A program made the translations under genes and the position numbers. The notes under the pieces were generated by a model. The model did not search any database. It was not told the origin of the DNA and saw nothing but the letters and a program-made list of their open reading frames with translations. From Rhynchonema sp. JSB1_4 (lineage: Eukaryota > Nematoda > Chromadorea > Monhysterida > Xyalidae), in the NCBI GenBank assembly GCA_030248065.1, contig JASAMV010006835.1:124001-188000 (forward strand): a stretch of DNA of 64,000 nucleotides, given 5' to 3'. Shown here piece by piece: positions 47,274 to 60,479 of the stretch (the stretch's first letter is position 1; each line of letters starts with the position of its first letter).

Positions 47274-50200
47274 CGGAAAACTTTGATCATTCGCGCTGCG
47301 CGTTACAAAATTATCCCTATGAATGAAAAGCATAATAAAGTTGTTGAACCATGCATAAACCTGTGTTCTGTGCTAGCAAACTTCAGAACATACACCTTCC
47401 CTCACCAAATAAAATCTTAAAATAACATGCTGGACCTATCTGATCTGTTCAACTATGTGCTGTTTCACTCTGGGTCACCAATGGATGAACAAACGGATTC
47501 TTGGGCTCATGATAAAACGACAAACTTTCAATCGATTTTGTTCTGCTGCGGTACCAGAGAATCAAACATGGGCCCAAAGCCAGCCATCCCACAAGGGAGT
47601 GTGTTCCCAATCAAGTCCCAATGGTAATGATAAAGCTGTCAACTGTCAATCAATGCAATACACGCACACACACGTTACATACGCTCATTCAAATATGCAA
47701 AACGAAAATCGTATCCGGGTTTTTATAAATTCATGTTAATCGTGGCTGGCAAACCAGCATGATTTGTGGACATTGTTGATCGTTTTGTTCCTTTATTATC
47801 ATTAAGGTTTTTTCGATCTTCATTCAATCTTGCACGTAGCAAGATGAGTGCCAAATCGGTTCACAAATTTAAATGTGGCAAATTATAGAAATCTGCGATT
47901 TTGATCGGTGAAGCAGTCCCTCAATGGAATAATTTCAAAAAGACACTTATACACAATGTCTATTGGCGTTCAACTTTGTTGTTTTTGTCTCTGCGCAATT
48001 AATCACCGGCCAATTTGTGGCGACAACCTTCAACATATCGGCTCGTCCCTTTTCGATTAAGATACAAATTTGTACAAATCAGGTTATAGTCTGTTCTCAC
48101 TCTCAATGTACTCATATGTATTCCAAAACTGGTGGCTAATGACGGATAGGTGTAGATTACCGAGTCACTCTATAACCCTCCAGCATCCATCACAAGAGTG
48201 TCCTTGCAATAGCGCGCGCCATTGCCTGCAAAGATGGACAAAATAATCAACCAACAAAAGGTCTGATCTTATGAAAACAATGATCTATGTGGGGCTATCT
48301 GTTTCACACCTTTGCCCTTGGTGTGTCAAGGACAAACCACAGTGCACAACGGGTTTATGATTTTCTTGTTGTTCCTGGAGCTTCTCTTTTTGTATACGTT
48401 TTTGTCTTCGAAGTTGTTTATTATACATTTATTTTATTCCTTTATTACGAAATCTCATCTCTTATCCTTCTGGGCGGCTGACCGTTATTTGTGGTTTTGT
48501 GAGTTTATGGTTTATGGTTCAAGGTGGTGGTAATGGTAAAATAAGCATTATTGCAATCAGTAAACTCTTTGAAGATTGCCAAGAAGGTCAAATTTGTTAT
48601 GTTGCTTGAAAAATGTTTACATCATTTTGGGTTTTCAATGTCCCTGATCTTTTATGAGCTCTATTCGTTCTGCCAAATGCTCAGCAATAGCTGAAAACGT
48701 TTTTAACAATGAAGCCATGATGCATGAATCTGCATTGAACGGACACAGGTGGGTGGGACAGAATTAAAAAGGATCGCATAAGCAATGCTTCCTCTTCCTG
48801 TATTAACGAACGGTACTGTAGCCCTGCAACAAACACAAATCAAAGCCTTAAGGTTGGTTACGGTAGTTTCAGTTATACATAGTATACCTGCCTTCTCTAA
48901 TTATTGTACTTTCTTGTTGAATGAAAGTGCTTAAAATAAAGGATTAAAATTATGCGCATACATACATACCTGCATAATGTTGACAGAATTCATGAAAGTT
49001 TGGTCTTGCCGTAGCCTATACAACATGTATGCATGTATACAACCATCTCTGCCCTTTGTCGTGAGCTGTTGATAGCATTAGGTACATAGGTCGTAGGTGC
49101 ACCTGAACATGGCAAGCTTTTGACTTTTGGCTTGAGTCACTCTTCGTAGCTTTAATCGATACCCCATCTGCCCCCCTAACCATGGCAACTACTGAACCAA
49201 CCCATTGTTTATACCTGCTGGCACCAACCGTATTGTGCTATGTATACCCAAGCTTTGCTGACAACAGGGCTTGAAATTCAGGTTATTTTTAGCCATTGTG
49301 CCATTATTCCTATGTCTACATTATGTGCCAGTTCAGTCCCCTTTGAGTATCAGGACCAGCGGTCGCTGTTGTTTCCTATACCTTTTAATTTATCTCCGCT
49401 TTGTGGCTTGAACGAGCAATAATTTCGCTTTGAACTGCCTCGTATTTTGAAAACTATCGTGATTCCTTAAAAGAGTTCGCTCACGTTCAACCCATAAAGT
49501 AAACATTTGTTTAGAGGGGTCGTGCGACTCAAATCAAAAAGACAAGCAGCTCGTGTGGCGCATGGAATATAAAGAGCTTTAGACAGCCATCAAATTGAGA
49601 GACACCTTTCACTGATAAGACACCAGCATGAAACACTTCATGCTTGATACAGCACCAACTGGGTTTAATTCCAGTTCCTCGCTAAAAGTGTGGACCGCAA
49701 CTACGTGGAACAAGGACTATTTTTTTGGTCCCTATTCTTGAACGAAAAGCTTTCTCCATGATGATGTTGCGCAACAGCTTGTGCTATAGCTCTCAGCATC
49801 ACTTAGTGTGTTTTGGCTCGCTTTTTGGCTATTTCGTTTTACGATCGCCTGTTTTATTTCCCTTTTGTTGTTTTGCGCTTGTTTGTCCATAAGTTGGTCA
49901 GAAAAGCCTCCCAGACAACCTGGGTTCATCAACGTCATGTGATTATTCTCTTCCGCACTCTATTATCCTTCCGATCCATACATTGTTCATCCTTGTATAT
50001 TCACGAATGAATCATAATCGAAATCATTTTTTCTCAGACGTAATGCCTTCTTTTCTGGTTTTTTACACCAACGCAGGCGCCAACTGGAGTGTGGTGTGTT
50101 TTGGTACAGTCACATTATTCAATAATACACCCAAAGGACTCTATACTGTGTATATACGCGAACTCAAGACTGCTCACTTGAGGGCTGGATTTGCTGTGCA

Positions 50201-52080
50201 ACTTTCACTCTTCAGCTATACTTTGCTGCGGTACTCATTTTCTTGCTGTTTTCCAACCAGATCATTGTATTTAAAGAGTTTGACTCCATATTCCTTCCAC
50301 TTTTGTGCTATTGTATCTGCAGCGCACTGTGCGTTATACAGTATGTGAGTGTGTGTGTGTTTGCGTTACAGCTTGATGTTGATATGGCGCTCTGCTACCA
50401 GATTTACAGTCATGTGTAAACAAGCTTAGTTACGGCGCGCTCCCTTTAAACAATTCTTGTCTCAGATTGATGTGCTTTCGCCATGGAATGCAGCGCTGCG
50501 CATTCCTCTGGAATACTTTTGCGCGTAGTGAACGGTCCGGAGTCTTTGATCTAATCTTTCTATTCGCTTGAAAAGTGTGAAATAGATCATACGCCACTGC
50601 TGACTGTTGCAACATGTGGGGATGATACAGAAATTAGTCACTGAACATTTTTTATCCGGAATATTGCAACGGGTGAAAGCTGGAATGAATACTTCGCCCC
50701 CACTTGCTGAATAACACTCCTTGAGCCATTTAGACACGCTTGGTGTAGCTTCTGCAATCTGTTACCCAAATAGTGGGCAACCACTGTGCTATTCTGTATA
50801 TCCTATTTGTTTGGTGTAGGATATGGATCAATTAGTATCACTTTGTGCGATTTTTGGTAAACAACCCTGTGCTTTGTGACAAATAAATAACAGTTTTCGG
50901 TTAAAAATAGCTGCAGCCCCAGAAAAAATCATTATGGTTGCCAGGCTTCAAGTATTGCGCAATAGTCGACAATTGTTGGCTCTGAATTCGGCTTAGCCCG
51001 GCTTTAAACGTAAACCTTCACAGACAAAAGCTTTGTGTTTTCGGGTTGTCCCTCTCCAGAAAAAACAGTTGCTGCAGTGCCCTAATTCATGTTCGCGCTA
51101 ATTGGCTTTCGGTTTAGGCTTTTTATCGCGTTTTTTTCAGTTCTGTAATTTGACCCCAAGCGGATGACGCTGTTTTTATTACTTGATGTAATGCTCATTC
51201 CTGGTTGGCTCTTTAAAAGCGCTTTGCCCGCCACCGAAGAACCGACAGATACACACGGCTGGCAGCCTGGTGACTTCAAATTGGTTCCTGCTCCTATTAT
51301 TTGTTGATTTTGAACCCAGTTGGTGTTGCACTGCACAATAGCGTATTCCGCAGGTTGATACCGTAACGGCAAAAATTTGTCTTTTCAGTTACCGCGCAGC
51401 ACCGCGTTAAAATATTGGTTTGAAGGAGCTTTCAAAATTGTAAAAACAACTGCGGTACATCCTTCGGGTCAAAGAAAGAAAAACATGGGTTTATTGGAAG
51501 CGGAAGTTTTTGTTGGTCCAAATGTGATGTTTTCTCTTGGTCTGACTGTTTCTCTTCTGTTTCTATGAGTTCTGCCCAGGACAACGTTCACAGATGTCAC
51601 CAAGTCTGGGTGCTGATGTTTAATAACCAGAAGCATTGGCCTAATTTCACTGAAAAGGTTAATTCATTAATTACGGCAGACTGGCTCAGATAAAAACTGG
51701 CCCATTAACAACATTTTACAACCAAATGTTCGGCCCGATGCAATACTCTTCAAGGTAGATCGGCAGAAAAAAGCGAACTTGCAAGACTCTCACCCGGCCA
51801 GAGTTGAGCAATTTTCATATGTCAGTTTCTGAGCGTAACATTTTTTTGTCTTGTTTGTCCATTCCAGGCCAGATATCTCGGCCGAGTTTTAGAAGCAACT
51901 GTTTTGCGGGAAAGGTGTCAGCTAATATAATTGCCTCTACTTTAAGCTAGCAACTCAATGAATGATTCGAGTGAAGTGTGGCATAACTTGACAAAATTCA
52001 TAATTAGTAGCGTGACCTGGTCATTGTTGTTCACTCATACTGATGATGGTCTGGTGCACCATTCACCGGCTCAGCTACTA
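47274..52080. other. Gene desert, first part
   Basis: About 4.8 kb, AT-rich, frequent stops, only short ORFs without family resemblance on both strands. No RNA gene or tandem array is recognised. Confidence 0.5.
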
Positions 52081-52324
52081 CAGTACATTTCCAGGAAAGG
52101 GGTAGCTGCACAAGTGCGCACGCGGGTACACGATTAATTTGCGTGTACGTGCTTAAGAATTATCGACTTTTTGCTTAACTATCGCACGCATCCGCACGCG
52201 TGTGACCTAGTGCGGCGCTTGAGCGTGGGAAAGTCACAAAATGCTGCCTGTTAAGTACTGCACGCAAATTAATCGTGCACCCGCGTGACACTAGTGCAGC
52301 TACCCCTTTCCGGGAAATGTACTG
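52081..52324. mobile_element. Tc1/mariner-type MITE with TA duplication
   Basis: The left end CAGTACATTTCCAGGAAAGG..GGTAGCTGCAC..GATTAATTTGCGTG is mirrored by the right end to CCTTTCCGGGAAATGTACTG. Arms of about 75 bp. TA lies directly outside both ends. The 244-bp element has a CAGT terminus, typical of Tc1/mariner superfamily ends, and no transposase. Confidence 0.85.
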
Positions 52325-55300
52325 TAGTTCGCTACTGCAGCGCATTGTGTGAGCGCGTTAAAAAGCTACACTGCTATGTACGTTTTCTGTCAACCCAGCC
52401 CGCCCCTGCCCGCGTCAAGTCTTATCTGTCAGTTAATCAATCATGCAGTTGTTTTTCAGTTGTAACTTCATTTATAATAAGCCAACGGTGCGGCTAACAT
52501 TGTCGATTGCTCTGGGTCTCTTATGCTCATAACATGGACATTGGGTTGCGCATTATGTTTTGTGCTTGCTTTGCTTATGAAGTGCACCAATACTCTTTTT
52601 CTTCGGCGCTCAACGTCTTTAAGCTGAAATATCTGGGACTGGAAAAGTTTGTTGGTTTGATGTCACTGAGTCACCTCACCGACAGAGCGACTGGAAACGG
52701 TCATTCAATGCTCCCGATCTCTTTGTTTCAACACAATATGGTTTACAGAATCATAGCCAGGTGGTGATTCAGTCGTGATTTCAATTTCAAATTATTGGTT
52801 TATTCCGTTACCATTCTGATTACATCTCTCTTTTGTCAAGGCCAAAGGTTAACAAATTCCGTTGGCATTCCTGAAAATTATTCGAAACAGCTTTCAGTTT
52901 AAAAAACTGACAACATTGTGTCATAGGAGTTCTGATAGATGCGTACTCAATACCCTTGAAATTTAATGTAAATTCAGTCGCTATCTGTTTAACAAAAGGG
53001 AATATTAGTTCTGCGCAACTGGTTGTGCGGAAATTAACCAGCAGCACATAGAGATTCATGTTTTGTTGACTGTGATCTCCTATTGTAGGTACATACCCCC
53101 TTATCAAGGCCACTTGCCATTTTCGCATCAGTAACGGAGCGCAATTTGTTTTTTGCTCCGTTTAAAGGTAAATTTCGTACTTTTGTTTGTGCGGTGGTAG
53201 AATAATCTGATTGCATAACAAGGTGCAGATTTTAGTGACTTTACTTTGACTCCGTGAGACCAAAGCCCATTGAAAACATTTCCCTCCACAAAGTCCTTTC
53301 GATGAACGCGAACTTCAAAACGTCAGAACCCTGATCCATCAAGGTTCTAGCTTCTCAGATTCAGCACTGCAATAGAATTTGTAAAAACGTGTTTATTGTC
53401 CCCAAACAAACCACAAAAATTATAACATAAGGTTCTCATCAGGTTTTTGCGGTCATAACCTTTCCTCGAGGGACAGTCTTCGTCTGAAAAATTGATGATT
53501 ACAAATCCAATATTGTTATCCAATTGGGGATTGGCTGTTTTGTTCGCGATTTATCGACCGTTATATAACTGATTGGCGTGCTGGTTAGCAGATTTGGCAC
53601 TTTCTCGGGTGCAGACGCTAAAACGTACGATCAATAACAGCAAATAAATAATGCTAAAATAATTTGGACCTCATAGTTTCTGACTTTTTCAACTAAAATC
53701 TGTTTTTGTCAAAGGCACAGTCCTCAAATCAACACGACAGGTGTTGTCAGCACATCAGAACAGAATGTTACAGATTTTTATGCAAGTGGTTCATTTCTGG
53801 GGTTCATTATCGAGCGGTTTTGCTTGCAATTGAAGCAAATTAAAAGCGGTTTTGCTAATTTTTCTGGTTTCGCGCCGTCTGTGTTCAAATTTAGTGGTTC
53901 GGTTACTGTAGCGTTCCTCATTGCAGTGACTTTTTTCCTGTTCTTTTTTTCAACAAGTTTGGACCTCGTTACTCTTGTCTTTGTGTCCAAGGCTTCACAG
54001 ACAAGTTATCAGGAATCAAGTTCTTTATAATCTTCAGCCCAATTCTAACGTGACTCATTGAATTGGAATATTTTTAGCCAAATTTTTCGCTTACTTTCAC
54101 ACAATTATAAACAAATGATGTGTTTTGTGTGCAGGAATTGAGTCTTCCTGCGTTCTTGACCTTGAGTGCAAGAATATAGAGTTGGATTGATTTTTGTATT
54201 GTTAGATTTCACAAAATAATTTTTTAATTTTCTGTTCTGTAACGCAATGTAGCGTTGGAGATTACCTTATGCTGCCCCACCATTCAAAATGCGCGTGTGC
54301 CCACTGTCCATGGGTTGGGAAAGTCCTGCGCGGGCTTGTGCCCAGAGACTAGCCCGGGGAGCACCATGCGGTTCTGAGTGAGGTACATGAACATCCAATC
54401 ATGCTTGCGATCTTTTCAAAGGTATCAGTACCAAAAGTTGGGTAGGCTCCCTTGGAGTGTAAGTATGCGTCTTGGTGAAAAAGTCAAGATGAAAACACTG
54501 TGGACAAACGCGTTTGTTTAGCAGCGTGTTACGTAACCAAACATGTCTGATGCCCCCGAACACAATGGACCATCAATACGTCACATTATTATTGAAGTCA
54601 AGTTGTCTCGCGTAAAAAATGTGTAAATTGGAGTGCTGTGCTGCTCAATTCATTCAATCGTAAAAAAGTGACGCATGGATTGTTGCAAAATCGCTCATCG
54701 TTTCAAAACGTTTATGTCCGATGAATTACAGTTTTGCACATTGTCTATTAAAGGGCTTCTTTTGTTGAGAATGCCAGGTTGTTATTATTCGAACCTGTGT
54801 CTCACTTCAACTGGTTTTGCCTCGCATTCCGGTTTTGAACAATGTATTTTCGTGAGACGTCTGTCAAACAGCCCAGGCCCATATGCGCCGAATATAAATC
54901 CCTTCCGATCCCCATGATTGTAGTGGACGACGCGACAGATCAGACACCAATCACGGATACTGTATTGAGTCCGGGTTCCAGTTCTGGACCCATCCAGATC
55001 CATGTCTAGCTTGTATTCCAATTAGGCACCAGAACTAAAATGCTGAGCTTTTTGTAATGTTGACTTAGTGTCCGAAAAAATACCTATTGAAGCCCTAATT
55101 GGTTGCGCGCGTGCACCTAACGGTAATTTTAGCCCCCAATTGTTCTTGTCGAGGTGCTTCTTGTGGCGTCACCATGTTTGTGCAGGGGATTAATTGTCGG
55201 AGAAACAATTTTTGGTGGAAAATTATGAGACAACATTTCCTGTTTCTCCGGAGTCCGGACTAAACATAAAGGTCTTCTGTCTCATTTTTGTTCCGAAAAT

Positions 55301-58300
55301 GCAATTTCGCTCATTAACCTCAATTTTGTGACTTTTCAACGGTCCACTCACGACAACCATACTGACCACTTGTTGAGTCCAACTCAGCCCCCCAAACAGT
55401 TATGCCCTGTTTGGCATTTTTGTGCAAAATATCGGAGGACTGATCGACTTTCAATCGACATTACGGTTTCATACATAATTGTGCACGATTAGGGTGTTAA
55501 TTTACAAGTTAGTTTGGCTGACATGCTTATATATAGTCTTTCCGTTTTATAACAGTCCAGAGGCGGTATACAGAAAATGTTTCAACGCCTTGAAAACAGT
55601 AGTCATCGTCGTGGATGATAACCAACAGGCCGACAACGTGGCTCGAAACATGCGTGTTACTTGATGGCTGCAGTTGCGATGAAACATTTGCTGTATACTT
55701 TGTTTGGACCGAGAATAAAATGAAGCACTATACCTGCTTTTGAAAAACACACTGGTGCATGCCATGATGGAGCTTTGTTCTTTCCTTCTATACTATCAAG
55801 CGCTCTTCGCTGCGAAATTCCCCGTGATTTTCTCTTGTTGAAGTGCTGGTCTTGTACAATTTGTTCAATTTTTTTTCAACATAAATCTTGTGTTCTGTTC
55901 GTTTTCATTACGCACATCCAGCGATCACTTTACTGCACACCCATAAGCAGCTCGGTTTCTTAATAGGTTCGACACAAACGCCTTGAAACATCACATGTGT
56001 TTTTAATTTGCCATGATTTTCAAGCTGAGCATTGTTTTCGCAACCACCCCATCTATATCCCCGTCTATATCACGCAATGCGTCACCCTGGCTGCCCACCC
56101 CCAGACATGGGAAAGTGTCCGGTACACTAATCCATTACAAAAGTGTCAAAAAGTTACTGAACTTTTTTGACCCGACTTTTCGCACTTGGCAAGGGCGGAA
56201 CGCTATACATCGTTAGCCGCGTTACTAATGACCTCATAAATTTGTGGAATTCTCCCAGACGCTTGGGTGGTTCGAAGTGCTTAATTTGGTATATTTGTTC
56301 GACATTTTACAATTTTTCAGGAATGTTGTGTTTTTAGAATTGCGCGTTATTTGGGATTTAGTTAACAGTGCTTCCGCAATTCCTTTACGGATCAGGCTCC
56401 AGCTGGCACGAAATTACCGGAGCCACGATTTCTTTTATTTCGGACTCTGTCTTTAAAAAGAGAAGAGACTGGAACTCTGAGAACCCTTGGGTCCCCTGGG
56501 TGCACATTTTTTGTAAAACCTCGAGTGTAAAAATGATGTTCTGTGAAATGTTCATGTCTGTTTTTCGATTTGGCGGAACCACAACAAAGAAATATAAGAA
56601 ACGACTACCGTTTAGCAACACATCGTATACTATTGTTGCACAACTAAACCCGGGGGCTGGGGTGAACCTTTATTGTGTTACCCATAAACACCCCGCTTAC
56701 CGCATTGTGAAAGAACAATTGTTCTGGACATAAATTTTGTGAACTGCGGGTCGGGGTTCAACAAAAAAACCACGATACGAATACTATGAAAAGTCTACAT
56801 AGCCCTCGCTTCCCTCTAGGCTAGACGCTTATAAGTTTGGACAAGGTACCGAAAACACAGACTTTACTCCTGTCCAACCGTGCATGCCCGTCATTCGTGT
56901 CCAAAATTTCTGGCTGAAATGAATGCACAATGCAGTGTTCCAAAAATTTCGTCCCAAATTCGCTTCCTTTAATCCGTGTGCGCTCCAAAAGCTGATGAAA
57001 AAATTGATTGAATGTTTTAGCCAACTGTTACCTCTTAAAATCCGACGCCTATCCTTTCCGGTGCAGACCTGGCACCCCACAATTACATAATACAAACATA
57101 CACGCTTGCGCTTTACCTACTGCATTGTACATATATTCGGTTCTTGGCTAACAACACCCCCCCGTATTTTCGCTCATGTTGTCTGTTGTTACATGCTTTC
57201 AACTATGAGTGACTATGCGCAGCATACTGTTACCTATATGTATGTCTTGCAACCAACGAAAATGTAGCCGCAAGCCTAAAAATAACAGTTGTTCTCAGAT
57301 AAATAGGGTAATGGGGTTGAGATTTCGGTTGATTAATGTTTATTAAATCTGTGTTTACCTTCAAAAAAATGCCATTTTTTGACAGAAGCCAACAGCCTGA
57401 AGCAACACATTTATACATACAGTATACTACTGTATAGGCCCATGGGGTACCTATACATAGGGGCTCCACCTTTTGGATTTGATTTCAACAAAAGCTCCTG
57501 TCGCTCACGTGTGGATTTCTAAAATTTCGCGCAATTCCATTGCTAAAATTCACAAAAAACCACACCAACTATAATCTTCGAATATAAATCTACGTACATG
57601 AGTATTAGCGCTTCCGACAGTTGCTTCTGGAATCAAATCAGATTTTGAGGAAATTTAAACAAAAGCGCCTGTTTGTCAAACTAAATGCACCGCCTGTTCA
57701 CTGTTTTTTGCTTGAATAACATTTCCTTTATTTGTTTATTATTCTCATTTTGCGGGACACTTTAGCGCATTCAATACCTACATATTTCACTTCCCGTTTC
57801 TTTCTTAATTCAGCTGAGTTACGGTATCGTATATGTAGCTTACCCCGTTCCAAGGCAAAAGCTCTTTGATTTGCAAAGCAGCTTTTGTGCGCTTGTCGCT
57901 TACCGTCCTGTGGCCCAAAGGCTTGGTTTTTATGTTTTATTATTTTCTGCTAATGTGTAATCCACACCTGCGCGTGTGGAACCGTTAGTATTTTATGTTT
58001 GGATTGCATTATCGACTAATACGGAGTCAAAATATTCCTGGCGTACAACCCCCGTCCAGGCCCACTTCCCGTTTTAGCTGCTGCGTCTAAGCTGGCTGTG
58101 CTACGCATCCTTGAAACATCTCCGGTACAGAATTGCTGCTAGCACGCCTTCGTTTTATAGTACAAATGTAACTTGCATATATTCTGTGATGCGATGCCCA
58201 ACTTCATACACAGTGTGTAGGCTCCATTACAGAGGCGGTATAAGTTTTTAGCCAAAGCTTCCCCCACAACAGTGCGTGAGCTTGAAATCATTTTGACTTC

Positions 58301-60479
58301 ATTAACACTGCTGGTGGGTGAAGGCTTCAAGCATTGGTCCAGAAGAATTCTGATGGAGCTTCAACCCTGACTCATAAAGCTCAAACTGCCATTCTATCAC
58401 TTAACTTTGGTTTGTTTCTGTTTCCGTTAAAGTTTCAAGTTTCGAAAGTTGGCTCAAGTGCATCCCTTTTTTTTCGGGGACTGTGTCACGCGTGCATCTT
58501 GGAAGTAAATGCAACGCTAATGGTATATACTTGAAATTGGACACTTCGATCATCGATAACCGCTCCACACGTGGTCTTGTGCATTTGATTCCATGTTACG
58601 CCTTAATTTTATTGTTTTCTGGACCATGGTGTAATTTTTGGGCGGCAAAACAACTCCTGCAAATCTGTCGTCCTTAATTCCAATAATACAAGACCAGCTG
58701 CTGCGGATGGACGTTCCGTTTAATTCTTGTGACCAGACTCGTATTTTCTAGAGACTGTCTTCTCGTTCCACCTATTGATTCGCAATCACAAACCACATAA
58801 TCCTATTCTGACTACCACGAATAAGTAGCAATAATTTGTTCCATTTATAAAAACTGTGTCACAAATGTTTAGGAGTAATGCCACTTCTATGTAAAAGGGG
58901 TTGGTTCAGCGGACAGATGGTGTCCAACAAGACCGCATGCACAATCAACAGGTTGGCTGTTATTGCAATTAGGCACTGTTTCAGCCTAAAACTCAACCTA
59001 GACAGTTGGCGTTTTATTTTATTGTTATTAAGCGTTGTCTTTACATTGCAGTGACGAGACGACTATGACCCTGGTCCACATGCCTGCGTGCGACCCTGGT
59101 TACGGTATGCAGTACTTGTACCTACTCATACATCCTGTTCTACAAAAGTCTTGTGCCAACTTCTTTTAAAATCTTTCGCTTCAAGGAGCAAAATTTTGCT
59201 AACTTCCATATGCCTAAAACAAAAACCGCTCCACATAAAAAATTATTCCGCTGTTCTTTTTTGATAACCAACAAAAACGGTGTTTTCTTCAACCAGTGGT
59301 GTAACACATGGCGTAAGCACACACACACGCTTCATAAATAGTAGCACTGTGTCCAACCCATTATATTTCTTTTGTGTTGCGCGCGTCTAACATCTGTCCA
59401 AGTAAAACCAGACCGTACTATTACACCAGTGCTCACCTTCCACACTGAAATATGTACAATCGTGGATCCTTTAGTTTGTGGGTACTGCGAGTCTGTCAGA
59501 GTCTGCAATCTGGTTTTAAGTTCTTGATGTATGCAATTAAACTGTATGTTAATAGTTTTGGGACCCAATTTACTTGTGGCTGCTCACATTCACGTGTGAT
59601 TATGATAGACAAGCAAGACACGTGCTGCTATCTTTCTTTCATGAAACATCAGCTTATTGGGTACCACCATAGTCCCGGTCCCGCCAAGATTCAGGCTCGT
59701 GGACCTTTAATATGCCTGAGCTTACGCCCAGCCAAAGATGGTACCCAACATAACATCACTTTACCCATTGCGCACCCCGACAAGTGGGCGGGACTTGTTG
59801 CACATTGACAGACCCAGACCACAATGTCGCGTGTGTTGATGTGTATCTGTTCGCTGATTGGTCACATTGGCCGCAGTCGCAGCAGAATAGTTCGGGTTCG
59901 GTCTCTCAAACAGATGGCGTTTCTTGGTCTTGTGCCGATTCGGGTACTCTGTGCACATGTAACCATGTTTACGGCTGTTTGATGCTCATCTCATGCGCTG
60001 TTGCGCGCTTGCTTCCAGTGTTTTTGGCTCTGCGTTACTTGTGCACAAGTGCCTGCTCATCCGCGGTTCTTATTATTTCTTATATTTTTCGTGTTAGTCA
60101 GTTTTTACCTTTCACTCGCCTGTGAATAAGAATAACCGGCTTATTTTGTTTGTTAATAAATCCATACTTGCTTCCAATTGAAAACATCACAAAACATACA
60201 TACTGTATACCGCCTCGAACGGTCATGTTAATGCTTGGTCACAAAACCATCTGCCTGCCCCATTATCAGGCCATGCCGGGGCCTGTTACCAATTTTTTGG
60301 TCACCTTGTGTCCACTGTGTAAATCTGACCGATTCTAACTTTCAGTTCCGTAATATACTGGCGTCACAATGCATCAGCTGCCGACAACTGACTTCAGCGG
60401 TGCATGCACATGATATCGTGTATAAATTGGACTAATTACATATACAACAGAAAGTTACCGAAAGTGCGCGCAGCCAAAA
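52325..60479. other. Gene desert upstream of the Delta-like gene
   Basis: About 8.2 kb with no recognised exon. Open frames (for example 56368-56733 plus, 121 residues) lack family resemblance and splice context. A G+C-rich island near 54270-54380 contains the hairpin CGGGCT..AGCCCG. TGAAACATCA copies lie near 55984 and 59642. The stretch is a candidate regulatory landscape for the developmental gene that follows, but no specific site can be named. Confidence 0.5.

Noticed and set aside
56368..56733. 121-residue plus-strand ORF in the gene desert
   Set aside because: No family resemblance or flanking exon; length is compatible with chance in non-coding DNA.
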